A stretch of DNA of 64,000 nucleotides from Alphaproteobacteria bacterium. GTDB lineage: Bacteria; Myxococcota_A; UBA796; CAJQPC01. The stretch's first letter is position 1. Each line of letters begins with the position of its first letter. A program made the position numbers and the translations under genes. This document shows, piece after piece, positions 36,386 through 43,910 of the stretch. The notes below the pieces were generated by a model. It worked only from the letters and a program-made list of their open reading frames with translations. It was not told the DNA's origin and did no database searches. Location of the stretch: assembly GCA_020632795.1 (NCBI GenBank), contig JACKEV010000008.1, forward strand, positions 558,001 through 622,000, given 5' to 3'.

Positions 36386-36750
36386 CACGCTGGCTGCTGC
36401 CGGCGCTGCTCGCCGGGTGCACCGGGGGCGCCGACACCACCGCCGCGCTGGACTTCACCTCGGAGATCACCCCGACCCCCAACCGGGTCGGCCCGGCGAC
36501 CCTCTCGTTCACGCTGGCCGAGCCCTCCGGGACGCCGGTCACGGGCGCCCAGGCCAAGGTCGAGGCCAACATGACCCACCCGGGCATGGTCCCGGTCTTC
36601 GCGACGTCCACCGAGCCCGCGCCGGGCCGCTACGAGGTCCCGTTCGAGTTCACGATGGGCGGCGACTGGTACCTCCTGGTCGACGCGACCCTGCCCGACG
36701 GCCGGGCCTTCCACCGCCAGATCGACGTCCCCGCCGTCCGCGCCAACTGA
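36382..36750 (+). CDS. YtkA/FixH-like lipoprotein
   Basis: The 122-residue product has a lipobox (LLPALLAGC, about residue 13). A YtkA-like/FixH-type beta domain follows: GPATLSFTLAEPSGTPVTGA, then KVEANMTHPGMVPVFATS and EVPFEFTMGGDWYLLVDATL. YtkA and FixH domains occur with copper handling and cytochrome oxidase assembly genes; the NMTHPGM segment supplies Met and His for possible metal binding. The GTG start overlaps the stop of the upstream gene. It would face the periplasm. Confidence 0.78.
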   Translation: MTRWLLPALLAGCTGGADTTAALDFTSEITPTPNRVGPATLSFTLAEPSGTPVTGAQAKVEANMTHPGMVPVFATSTEPAPGRYEVPFEFTMGGDWYLLVDATLPDGRAFHRQIDVPAVRAN

Positions 36751-36759
36751 GAGCCTGAG

Positions 36760-38196
36760 ATGAACGCCCCCGCCCCCCAGCGCACGGACCTGCTGGCGTG
36801 GCCGGTCCTGGGGCGCTTCCTGCGGTGGCGGCACGCCCGGCTGGCGCTCCAGCTCCCGCTGTTCCTGCTCGCGGTGGTGACGATCGGCCACGGCCTGGCG
36901 GGGCCCCAGCTCGCGCCCAAGAACCTCGCCACCCTGCTGGTCTGGGTCCACTACCGGGGCCTGCTGGTGATGGCGCTGCTGGTGGCGGGCAACGTGTTCT
37001 GCATGGCCTGCCCCTTCCTGCTGCCCCGCGAGCTGAGCCGCCGCCTGCTCACGCCGCGCTGGCGGTGGCCCCACCGGCTGCGCAGCAAGTGGCTCGCCCT
37101 GGCGCTGTTCGTGGCCGCGCTGTTCGTCTATGAGTGGCTGGACCTGTGGGGGCACCCCTTCGGCACGGCCGTGCTCGCCCTGGTCTACTTCGGCGCCGCG
37201 CTGGCGGTCGACGGGCTGTTCCAGGGTGGCTCGTTCTGCAAGTACGTCTGCCCCATCGGGCAGTTCAACTTCGCCGCCTCCACGATGTCCCCGCTGGAGG
37301 TCCAGGCCCGCGACCTGTCGGTCTGCGCGTCCTGCACCACCCACGACTGCATCAAGGGCGCCCGCGACCCGCAGGAGCCCGCCCGGATCGTCCAGCGGGG
37401 CTGCGAGCTGTCCCTGTTCATCCCGCAGAAGACCGGGAACCTGGACTGCACCTTCTGCATGGACTGCGTGCACGCCTGCCCCCACGACAACATCGGCCTG
37501 CTGAGCCGCCTGCCCGGCGAGGCCCTGTGGCAGGATCAGCCGCGCTCGGGCATCGGCCGGGTGTCGCGCCGCCGCGACCTGAGCGCGCTGATGGTGCTGT
37601 TCACCTTCGGCGCCCTGCTCAACGCCTTCGGCATGGTCAGCCCCGTCTACGCGGTGCAGGCCTGGCTGGCCGGGCTGCTGGGGACCACCCACGAGCTGCC
37701 CGTCCTCGCGATCCTGTTCGCGGCGGTGCTGGTGGTCGAGCCGGTGGTGCTGATGGGGGGCGCGGCGGCCTGGACCCGCCGGGCCACCGGCAGCGCCGAC
37801 AGGCTGGTGGACATCTGCGGGCGCTTCGCCCCGGTCCTGCTGCCCCTGGGGGTGGCGGTGTGGATGGCCCACTACGGCTTCCATCTGTTCACCGGGTTCC
37901 TGACCCCGCTCCCGGTCTTCCAGACCCTCCTGGCAGACCTCGGGCTGCCCGTGCAGCCGCACTGGGGCGCCGGAGGGCTCCCGGCGTCGCAGGTGTACCC
38001 CGCCGAGCTGTTCCTGCTCGCCCTGGGCCTGCTCGGCTCGATCGGCGTGGCCTGGCGCGTCGCCGAGCGGGAGCACCCCGCGCGGACGGCGGCGGCCTTC
38101 GTTCCCTGGGCGACCCTCTGCGCGCTGCTCTGGGCGGCGGCCATGTGGCTGCTCTCCCAGCCCATGGAGATGCGCGGCACCTTCCTTGGAGGCTGA
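36760..38196 (+). CDS. membrane polyferredoxin (CcoG/NosR/NapH-like 4Fe-4S protein)
   Basis: The 478-residue protein has about ten hydrophobic helices around a cytoplasmic ferredoxin region. Cys pairs at 81-84 (FCMACPFLLP) and 160-164 (FCKYVCPIGQFN) mirror the CXXXCP motifs of NapH/NosR. A first cluster uses C189, C192, C197 and probably C215; the second is CTFCMDCVHACP (C230, C233, C236, C240). It probably passes electrons from the cytoplasm or quinol to a periplasmic or membrane partner. Compared with CcoG it is longer, with five extra C-terminal helices. The start ATG 36760 is 9 bases after the upstream stop. Confidence 0.82.
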   Translation: MNAPAPQRTDLLAWPVLGRFLRWRHARLALQLPLFLLAVVTIGHGLAGPQLAPKNLATLLVWVHYRGLLVMALLVAGNVFCMACPFLLPRELSRRLLTPRWRWPHRLRSKWLALALFVAALFVYEWLDLWGHPFGTAVLALVYFGAALAVDGLFQGGSFCKYVCPIGQFNFAASTMSPLEVQARDLSVCASCTTHDCIKGARDPQEPARIVQRGCELSLFIPQKTGNLDCTFCMDCVHACPHDNIGLLSRLPGEALWQDQPRSGIGRVSRRRDLSALMVLFTFGALLNAFGMVSPVYAVQAWLAGLLGTTHELPVLAILFAAVLVVEPVVLMGGAAAWTRRATGSADRLVDICGRFAPVLLPLGVAVWMAHYGFHLFTGFLTPLPVFQTLLADLGLPVQPHWGAGGLPASQVYPAELFLLALGLLGSIGVAWRVAEREHPARTAAAFVPWATLCALLWAAAMWLLSQPMEMRGTFLGG

Positions 38197-38202
38197 ACCT
38201 TG

Positions 38203-38709
38203 ATGCTCCCCGCCCTCCTCGTGGCTCTGCTCGGGTCTGGCGCTGCCCAGGCCCACGAGGGCCCCCCGTTCCCCATCCTGGTGGACGTGCTGACCGGCCC
38301 CTACAAGATCACCGTCTGGGCCGACCCCGACCTGGGCACCGGGACCTTCTACGTGGTCGGCGAGCCTGACGAGGGCCACGCCTTGCCCGAGGAGGTGGCG
38401 GTCACCGTGCAGCCCCGCTCCGGCCGCCTCCAGGAGTACACCTACGGCGCCGATGCCCAGGACGTCGACTACGGCTCCCGGCACATCGCCGAGGTCGCGT
38501 TCGATCGCGAGGAGCCCTGGGCGGTCCACGTCGAGCTGGACGGGCCGGCGGGCCACGGGGCCCTGGACTCCGAGGTCGTGCCCACCCCCGACGGCAGCAT
38601 CGGGCCCATCGGCATGGTGTTCTACGCGCTGCCCTTCGCGGCGGTGGGCTTCCTGTGGCTCAAGGCCGTGCTGCGCATCCGCGCGCTGCGCCGGGCTACT
38701 CCAGCGTGA
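38203..38709 (+). CDS. periplasmic protein with C-terminal membrane anchor, last gene of redox operon
   Basis: The 168-residue protein has a signal peptide (MLPALLVALLGSGAAQAHEG), a beta-rich periplasmic domain (ILVDVLTGPYKITVWADPDL), and a C-terminal membrane helix (GMVFYALPFAAVGFLWLKAV) ending in basic residues. The domain resembles the small Ig-like or CopC/YcnJ-type fold, with the first mature residues His-Glu (AHEG), as in CopC-like copper proteins where an N-terminal His binds metal. The family call is weak; the topology is clear. GGAGG site before ATG 38203. It overlaps the convergent gene by 14 bases. Confidence 0.7.
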   Translation: MLPALLVALLGSGAAQAHEGPPFPILVDVLTGPYKITVWADPDLGTGTFYVVGEPDEGHALPEEVAVTVQPRSGRLQEYTYGADAQDVDYGSRHIAEVAFDREEPWAVHVELDGPAGHGALDSEVVPTPDGSIGPIGMVFYALPFAAVGFLWLKAVLRIRALRRATPA

Positions 38710-39709
38710 CGCCGGGGACCTTGCCCGGCCCCTGGTAGCCCGCCACGCCCCGGGTCAGCGGCCGGGAGGTCAGCTGCCCCCCCACCGTCCACAGCCCGCC
38801 GTCGGGGTCGAGGGCGCAGCCGTGCCAGTCCTCCAGGGTGAGGGCCTCGACCTCCTGGGTGTAGTCGGAGATCCAGGCGCCGCCCTCGCGGGTGGAGCGC
38901 GCCCCGTGCTGGCCCACTGCCCAGGCCAGGCCCGCGCCGGCGCAGACCCCGTTGAAGCCCGGCTCGAAGGCGGGGCTCACGTCGCGCCAGGCCGAGCCGT
39001 CGTACTCCAGGATGAGGCCGTTGCCCTGGCCGCCCACCGCGATGGGGCGCTCGCCCCCGGCGTCCACGGTGAGGAGGGGGGCGTTGGTGGTGTCGACGTC
39101 GGCGTCGGTGGGGACGCGGGTGAAGGCGGCGCCGTCCCAGTGGAGCGCCGTGCCCCCGTTGCCCACGATCCAGGCGTCGTCTGCGGCGGTCCCGTGGACC
39201 TTGAAGTACACCGCGCCGTCGTCGCCGGGGTCGCCGAAGGCCGCCCAGGCCCCGCCGCTGCGCTGCCACAGCGCGGGCGGCCCCAGGCCCCCGTCGGTCT
39301 GCCCGACCGCCCACAGGGTGTCGTCCGCGCCCCAGACGCCGAAGAAGTCGATCTCGGCGTCGGGGCCGTCCACCGCCTCGAGGGCGCCGCTGGCCCGGTC
39401 CAGCTCCAGGATGAGGCCCTGGTTGCCCACGAGGACCACCGCGTCGTCGGTGGTGTGGGACCACCACAGCTCGGCGCCCGCCCAGGCCGAGGTGTCCAGG
39501 CGTGTCCAGGCGTCGCCGTCGTAGTTCAGGGCGACCGGTCCGGTGCCGTCGTCAGGGGAGGCTCCGGTGATCCAGACGTCGTCGGCCGCGGGGGCCCGCA
39601 CGCTGAGCAGGGCGGGGGAGAGGCCCTCGGCGAGCAGGCAGCCGGGGGCGTCGGCGCAGGGGTTGCAGGCGGGGGTGAGCAGCAGGATGAGCGGCAGGGT
39701 CAGGCGCAC
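38696..39709 (-). CDS. beta-propeller-like lipoprotein
   Basis: The 337-residue protein (GTG start at 39709) has a lipobox (LLLTPAC, Cys15). Repeats of the type DDVWITGASPDDG, DDAVVLVGNQG, DDTLWAVGQTDGG and DDAWIVGNGGT follow, about 45 residues apart. They fit a six- or seven-bladed propeller of the BNR/Kelch-like kind seen in myxobacterial lipoproteins. There are no catalytic motifs. It is the last gene of the five-lipoprotein run that begins at 43623. Confidence 0.75.
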   Translation of the reverse strand: MRLTLPLILLLTPACNPCADAPGCLLAEGLSPALLSVRAPAADDVWITGASPDDGTGPVALNYDGDAWTRLDTSAWAGAELWWSHTTDDAVVLVGNQGLILELDRASGALEAVDGPDAEIDFFGVWGADDTLWAVGQTDGGLGPPALWQRSGGAWAAFGDPGDDGAVYFKVHGTAADDAWIVGNGGTALHWDGAAFTRVPTDADVDTTNAPLLTVDAGGERPIAVGGQGNGLILEYDGSAWRDVSPAFEPGFNGVCAGAGLAWAVGQHGARSTREGGAWISDYTQEVEALTLEDWHGCALDPDGGLWTVGGQLTSRPLTRGVAGYQGPGKVPGVTLE

Positions 39710-39721
39710 AGGAGACTCCGA

Positions 39722-40225
39722 TCAAGGCGGGCTCATCGTCACCTCGAAGAGGTTCCAGGTGTTGTCGCCGTGGTTGTGGAGGTGGAGCCAGACCGGCGTA
39801 CCTTCGGGGAAGGTCTCGGGGGCCTCGGCAGACTCGATGTATACCTCCGGATCGCTGGGGATGGGAGCGCGCAGCCCCCACGCTTCCCAGCTCCCCAGGC
39901 GGATCACCGCGTGCGCCTCGGCGGGAGCGTCCGCCAGCAGCTGATCATGGAAGATCCACACCTCGACGAGGTCGTCGGCGCGGACCTCACGGAGGCTCGG
40001 CTGGCTGAGCAGCAGGTAGTTGCAGAGCCCGGTGTCGATCTCCAGGCTGGGGGTGCCGGTGGTGGCCTCGACGTAGGTGGCCGCCGAGGAGCAGCGGACG
40101 TCGTCGGGCCGGTCGTCGAAGGGGTCGTCCGCGGCCTCCACGCGGGACCAGAGGCTCATGTCCACCAGCGGGCCCGGGTCTCGGCAGCCGAGCGCCGCCA
40201 GGGCCACCGCCGCGCTACAGCGCAT
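39722..40225 (-). CDS. small lipoprotein, hypothetical
   Basis: The 167-residue protein has a short signal with lipobox (AVALAALGC, about residue 14). A compact beta-rich domain follows (ADDLVEVWIFHDQLL, then GTPVWLHLHNHGDNTWNLFE). Two further Cys (RCSSA and GLCNY) may pair. The final HLHNHGDNTWN segment is typical of secreted carbohydrate- or cell-wall-associated domains, but I cannot name it. The gene starts inside the end of the upstream NHL gene (11-base overlap) and ends 12 bases before the next. Confidence 0.65.
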   Translation of the reverse strand: MRCSAAVALAALGCRDPGPLVDMSLWSRVEAADDPFDDRPDDVRCSSAATYVEATTGTPSLEIDTGLCNYLLLSQPSLREVRADDLVEVWIFHDQLLADAPAEAHAVIRLGSWEAWGLRAPIPSDPEVYIESAEAPETFPEGTPVWLHLHNHGDNTWNLFEVTMSPP

Positions 40226-41300
40226 CCCGCGCCCCGGTCCACAAGAGCACCCGCTGGCCCCCGCGCTCGGCGATCAGCAGGTCCCCGGCGGAGGTCCAGC
40301 CCAGGCCCGCGGGCTTGAGCATGTTGAAGTCCTCCGGCGGGTCCGACCAGGACAGATCCCCACCCCGGGGCTGCCCGGCGACGGTCTCGATGTCCCCGCT
40401 CGGGGAGACCGCGCGCAGGCGGTCGTTCTCCAGGTCGGCGATGAGCACGACGCCGTCGGGGGTGACCGCCACGCCGGTGGGGTTGTGCAGCCGGGCCTCT
40501 GTCGCCGGCCCGCCGTCGCCGTACCAGCCCGGCTCGCCGGTGCCCGCGAGCACCTCCACGGCGAGGGTCTCCAGGTCCATCGCGAGCACCCGGTGGTTGC
40601 CGGTGTCGGCGACCAGCAGCCGGCCGCGCGCGTCGTCCACCACCAGGCGCTCGGGGAACTGCACGGCGACCTCCGGGCCCTGCCCCGGGTCGCCCATCCC
40701 GCCCTCGCCGGTGCCGAGCACGGTGTCGATGGTCCCCGCGGGGTCCACCCGGCGCACCCGGTTGTAGGAGAGGTCGCTGACATAGAGGGCGCCGTCCTCG
40801 GCGAAGGCCAGCCCGCCGCCGTAGCCCATCTCGGCCTCCAGGGCGTCGCCGCCGTCGCCGATGTCTCCCAGGGCCCCCGTGCCTGCGCAGCGCTCGATGA
40901 CGCCGCTGTCGTTGACCCGGATGACCCGCCCCTCATGTTGGGGGAGGATGTAGAGCAGCCCGTCCGGCCCCCACGCGGCGTCCACGGGGTTCTCCAGCGG
41001 CGTGTCCAGGGCGTCCAGGCCGATCTCGGAGTAGGCGTGGATGCCGCTGCCGGCGAGCGTCTCGATCGTGCCGTCTTCGGTCAGCCTCCGCACCCGCATG
41101 TTGGAGTAGTCCACCACGACCACGTGGCCGTCGGGGTCCTCCAGGACGGAGGTGGGGGAGGCGAGCCGGGTCTCCAGGGCGTCGAGGTCCTCGCCGTTGA
41201 AACCCAGCTCGCCGGTGCCCATGATCGCGCAGATACGCCCCTCCTTGCAGACCGGGCCGCAGCCGGCGAGGAGGAGCGTGGCGAGCGTCGCGCGGATCAC
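40215..41300 (-). CDS. NHL-repeat lipoprotein (copy 3)
   Basis: The 361-residue protein (GTG start at 41300) has a lipobox (LATLLLAGC, Cys14) and CxxGxICAIMGTG at the mature N-terminus. NHL repeats cover the rest (VVVVDYSNMRVRRLTEDGTI, VSDLSYNRVRRVDPAGTI, VADTGNHRVLAMDLETL), interleaved with GTG(E/G)-type GDGGPATEA motifs. A six-bladed propeller is expected. It is translationally coupled to copy 2 (GTGA overlap) and overlaps the small lipoprotein gene. NHL propellers bind proteins, carbohydrates or nucleic acid; here it must act outside the cytoplasm. Confidence 0.85.
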   Translation of the reverse strand: MIRATLATLLLAGCGPVCKEGRICAIMGTGELGFNGEDLDALETRLASPTSVLEDPDGHVVVVDYSNMRVRRLTEDGTIETLAGSGIHAYSEIGLDALDTPLENPVDAAWGPDGLLYILPQHEGRVIRVNDSGVIERCAGTGALGDIGDGGDALEAEMGYGGGLAFAEDGALYVSDLSYNRVRRVDPAGTIDTVLGTGEGGMGDPGQGPEVAVQFPERLVVDDARGRLLVADTGNHRVLAMDLETLAVEVLAGTGEPGWYGDGGPATEARLHNPTGVAVTPDGVVLIADLENDRLRAVSPSGDIETVAGQPRGGDLSWSDPPEDFNMLKPAGLGWTSAGDLLIAERGGQRVLLWTGARDAL

Positions 41301-42451
41301 TCCGGCTCGACCCGCCGGATCGCGCTGTTGTAGGTGTCGGAGATGTACACCGCGCCGTCCAGGTCCACCGCCACGCCGAACGGGCGGTCCAGCAGGGCCT
41401 CGGCGGCCGGGCCGTAGTCGCCCTCGTAGCCGCGCTCGCCGCAGCGCCCGGCGTAGGTGTCGATGATGCCGTCGGTGCTGACCCGCCGCACGCAGGAGTT
41501 GTCGGTATCCGCGATGTAGATCGTGCCATCGGGGGCCACCGCGACGTCGGTGGGCGTGTTCAGCATCGCCTCGGTCGCCGGCCCGCCGTCGCCGCTGTAG
41601 CCGCAGCCGGTGGTGCAGGTGACGCCGTTCTCCGAGTCCTCCGGGGTCTCGCCGATGCCCGCGACGGTCTCGATGGTGCCCGCGTCGATGTCGAAGCGGC
41701 GAACCCGGCCGTTGTGGGTGTCGGCGATGTAGAGGCTGCCCTCGAAGTAGTCCATGTTGAAGGCCGGCTCGGCCCGCTGGAGCGCCGGGCTGGCCAGCAT
41801 GGTGTCCAGGGCCGGGCCGTCGCCGTTGAACCCGTGGGCGCCGCTGCCGGCGACGGTGTCGATGACGCCGTCGGTGTCGATGCGACGGATGCGCTGGTTG
41901 GCCATGTCGGCGACGTAGATGTTGTCGTCCTCGTCGACCCGGACGCCGCAGGGCAGGTCCAGCACCGCGTCCACGGCCGGCCCGCCGTCGCCGCTGAAGT
42001 CACGCCCGCCGGTGCCAGCGATGAAGGTGACCGAGCTGAAGTCGGGGTCGAACTTCACGACCCGGGAGTTGTGCCAGGCGGCCAGCACCAGCGAGCCGTC
42101 GGACAGCCAGTCCACGTCGGTGGGGTGGTTCCACTCGGCGATGTGGGCGTCGCCCTCGGGGCCGTCGCCGAGCTGCCCGCCGACGCCGGTCAGGATCTCG
42201 ACCGACTCGTCCTCGTCCAGGGTGATGAGGCGGTGGTTGTTCCAGTCCATGATGACCGGCCAGCCCTCGGTGGGGTGGAAGGCCACGTCGACCACCCAGA
42301 ACGTGGAGGCGTCCAGCCGGTAGGTGCCCTCGTCGGCCAGGCCGGCGATGCCGGGGGTCCCGAACCAGGTGCAGAGGTCACCGGGCTCACACTTCGTGTC
42401 ATTGCAGCCGGCCGCGAGGCCGAGGATCAGCGCGAGAGGGAGCGTTCTCAT
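41297..42451 (-). CDS. NHL-repeat lipoprotein (copy 2)
   Basis: The 384-residue protein has a lipobox (LILGLAAGC, Cys16), then CEPGDLCTWFGTPG and NHL blades such as VADMANQRIRRIDTDGVI, IADTHNGRVRRFDIDAGT and IADTDNSCVRRVSTDGII. GDGGPA signatures are present between blades, as in teneurin-type NHL domains. A probable extra disulfide is in CTTGCGYSGD. It overlaps both neighbours by four bases. The three NHL lipoproteins share the mature N-terminal pattern of two Cys around Pro-Gly, suggesting a shared anchoring or disulfide layout. Confidence 0.85.
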   Translation of the reverse strand: MRTLPLALILGLAAGCNDTKCEPGDLCTWFGTPGIAGLADEGTYRLDASTFWVVDVAFHPTEGWPVIMDWNNHRLITLDEDESVEILTGVGGQLGDGPEGDAHIAEWNHPTDVDWLSDGSLVLAAWHNSRVVKFDPDFSSVTFIAGTGGRDFSGDGGPAVDAVLDLPCGVRVDEDDNIYVADMANQRIRRIDTDGVIDTVAGSGAHGFNGDGPALDTMLASPALQRAEPAFNMDYFEGSLYIADTHNGRVRRFDIDAGTIETVAGIGETPEDSENGVTCTTGCGYSGDGGPATEAMLNTPTDVAVAPDGTIYIADTDNSCVRRVSTDGIIDTYAGRCGERGYEGDYGPAAEALLDRPFGVAVDLDGAVYISDTYNSAIRRVEPE

Positions 42452-43623
42452 GGGGTCACCCGGCGGACGCGGTGGTTGTAGGTGTCGGCGATGAGCAGCG
42501 CGCCCTCGTCGTCGAAGTCGATGCCAAAGGGCTCGTTGAGGGTGGCCTCGGTCGCGAGGGTGCCCTCCTCGGCGTCGCCGGGCTCGAAGGTGCCCGCGAC
42601 GACCTCCATCGTGCCGGAGCCGGGATCGTAGGCCCGGATGACATGGTTGTCCGTGTCTGCGATGTACAGACGCCCGTCGGGCCCCAGCTCCACGTCGCGG
42701 GGGTAGCACAGCGTGTCGGGGTCGCAGACCCCGCCGGGCAGGCTCTGCGTGCCGGTGCCGGACAGGGTGTCGACGGTGCCGGCGCCGAGGTCGAAGACCC
42801 GGATGGCGTGGTTGCTGGTGTCGGCGATGTAGAGGGTGTGGTCGCCGTCGAACTCGATGGCCCCGGCGGGCTCGGGCTGCAGGTCGCTGCGCTCCCAGAA
42901 GTTGAACGAGGCCTCCAGCGCGGGGCCGCCGTCGCCGCCGTAGCCCTCGTCGCCGTTGCCCGCGACGGTGTCGATGAAGGAGTAGTCCACCGCGACCTTG
43001 CGGATGCGGTCGTTGCGCTGGTCGAGCAGCCAGAAGCTGCCGTCCGTCGGGTCCACCGCGATGGAGTTGGGGAAGGCGAACAGGGCGTCCTCGGCGGGGC
43101 CGCCGTCCCCGGCGAAGCCGGCGTTGGCGCCGTTGCCGTCGCTCACGTCGGTGTTCGCGCAGACCACCAGGGAGTTGCCCGTCTCGGGCGTCCACTCACG
43201 CACCCGGTGGTTGTGCCAGCTCGGGATGAGGAGCTTGCCGGTGACGGAGCTCCACTCGGCCTGGGTGGGGTGGTTCAGGGCGACCTCGGTGCCGGGCACG
43301 CCCGGGGGGATGCGCTCCTGGAAGGTGGGGTCGCCGTCGCCCAGGAAGTCGGTGCCCACCACGGTGCGCATCACGCCGTCCTCGACCAGGCGGATCTTGT
43401 GGTTGTTCCAGTCGACGATGAAGAAGTCGCTGGTGCCCGGCCGGGCCACCACGTCCATCGGCCCGTAGAGCGGGCTCAGCAGCGGGTCGTCCTCAGCCTC
43501 GTTGGCGCCGGGGGAGCCGGTGCCCGCGATGGTGCAGACTGTACCTGGGTCCTTGCAGGGGTTCCCGCAGCCGGTCGCCGCGAAGACGGCGAGGGCCGGG
43601 AGCCCGATTCGGAGCGCGCGCAT
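42448..43623 (-). CDS. NHL-repeat lipoprotein (copy 1), first gene of the five-lipoprotein operon
   Basis: The 391-residue protein has a lipobox (LAVFAATGC, Cys19), then CKDPGTVCTIAGTGSPG and about six NHL blades (FIVDWNNHKIRLVEDGVM, LLDQRNDRIRKVAVDY, IADTSNHAIRVFDLGAGT, IADTDNHVIRAYDPGSG, IADTYNHRVRRVTP). A GGAGG site precedes ATG 43623. The TATACA/TTGCAT promoter candidate is about 115 bases upstream. Surface propellers arranged as three coupled genes suggest a multi-subunit surface structure, but no partner is identified. Confidence 0.87.
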   Translation of the reverse strand: MRALRIGLPALAVFAATGCGNPCKDPGTVCTIAGTGSPGANEAEDDPLLSPLYGPMDVVARPGTSDFFIVDWNNHKIRLVEDGVMRTVVGTDFLGDGDPTFQERIPPGVPGTEVALNHPTQAEWSSVTGKLLIPSWHNHRVREWTPETGNSLVVCANTDVSDGNGANAGFAGDGGPAEDALFAFPNSIAVDPTDGSFWLLDQRNDRIRKVAVDYSFIDTVAGNGDEGYGGDGGPALEASFNFWERSDLQPEPAGAIEFDGDHTLYIADTSNHAIRVFDLGAGTVDTLSGTGTQSLPGGVCDPDTLCYPRDVELGPDGRLYIADTDNHVIRAYDPGSGTMEVVAGTFEPGDAEEGTLATEATLNEPFGIDFDDEGALLIADTYNHRVRRVTP

Positions 43624-43736
43624 GGTTTCAACCTCCAAGCTCATGGCGATCTTACTCTGACGTCTCCCGGGTCGCCGGGCGAGACCATCCTGGTCACCAG
43701 GGGAGAGGGCTACGGGTCCCTGGTCGAGATTCATCG

Positions 43737-43763
43737 TGTATACCGTCACTTTACACTATGCAA
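43737..43763 (-). promoter_or_regulatory. candidate promoter of the NHL lipoprotein operon
   Basis: On the minus strand a TTGCAT (43763-43758) is followed 15 bases later by TATACA (43742-43737). The spacing is short of the usual 17. It lies in an AT-rich patch about 115 bases before the ATG at 43623, the only such patch between the divergent genes. Confidence 0.35.
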
Positions 43764-43779
43764 TTATCTGTCATTACAT

Positions 43780-43819
43780 CCCTGGAGGGGGGGGTGTCGA
43801 GATCCGGTCACCCCCAGGG
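43780..43819. other. GC-rich hairpin between divergent operons
   Basis: CCCTGGAGGGGGGGGTG (43780-43796) and CACCCCCAGGG (43809-43819) can pair over at least seven consecutive bases plus an outer CCCT/AGGG stem. It lies 90 bases before the calpain-like gene and about 160 before the NHL operon. There is no T-run on either side, so it is not a classical terminator; a leader structure is possible. Confidence 0.35.
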
Positions 43820-43910
43820 GGCTGAAATCGCCTTCAATTGGGTAATACCTTGATTTGATCGTTGCGGCACGACTCTTGCTTGGAAGTCGGGCGTCATCCA
43901 GGAGCCCGCG

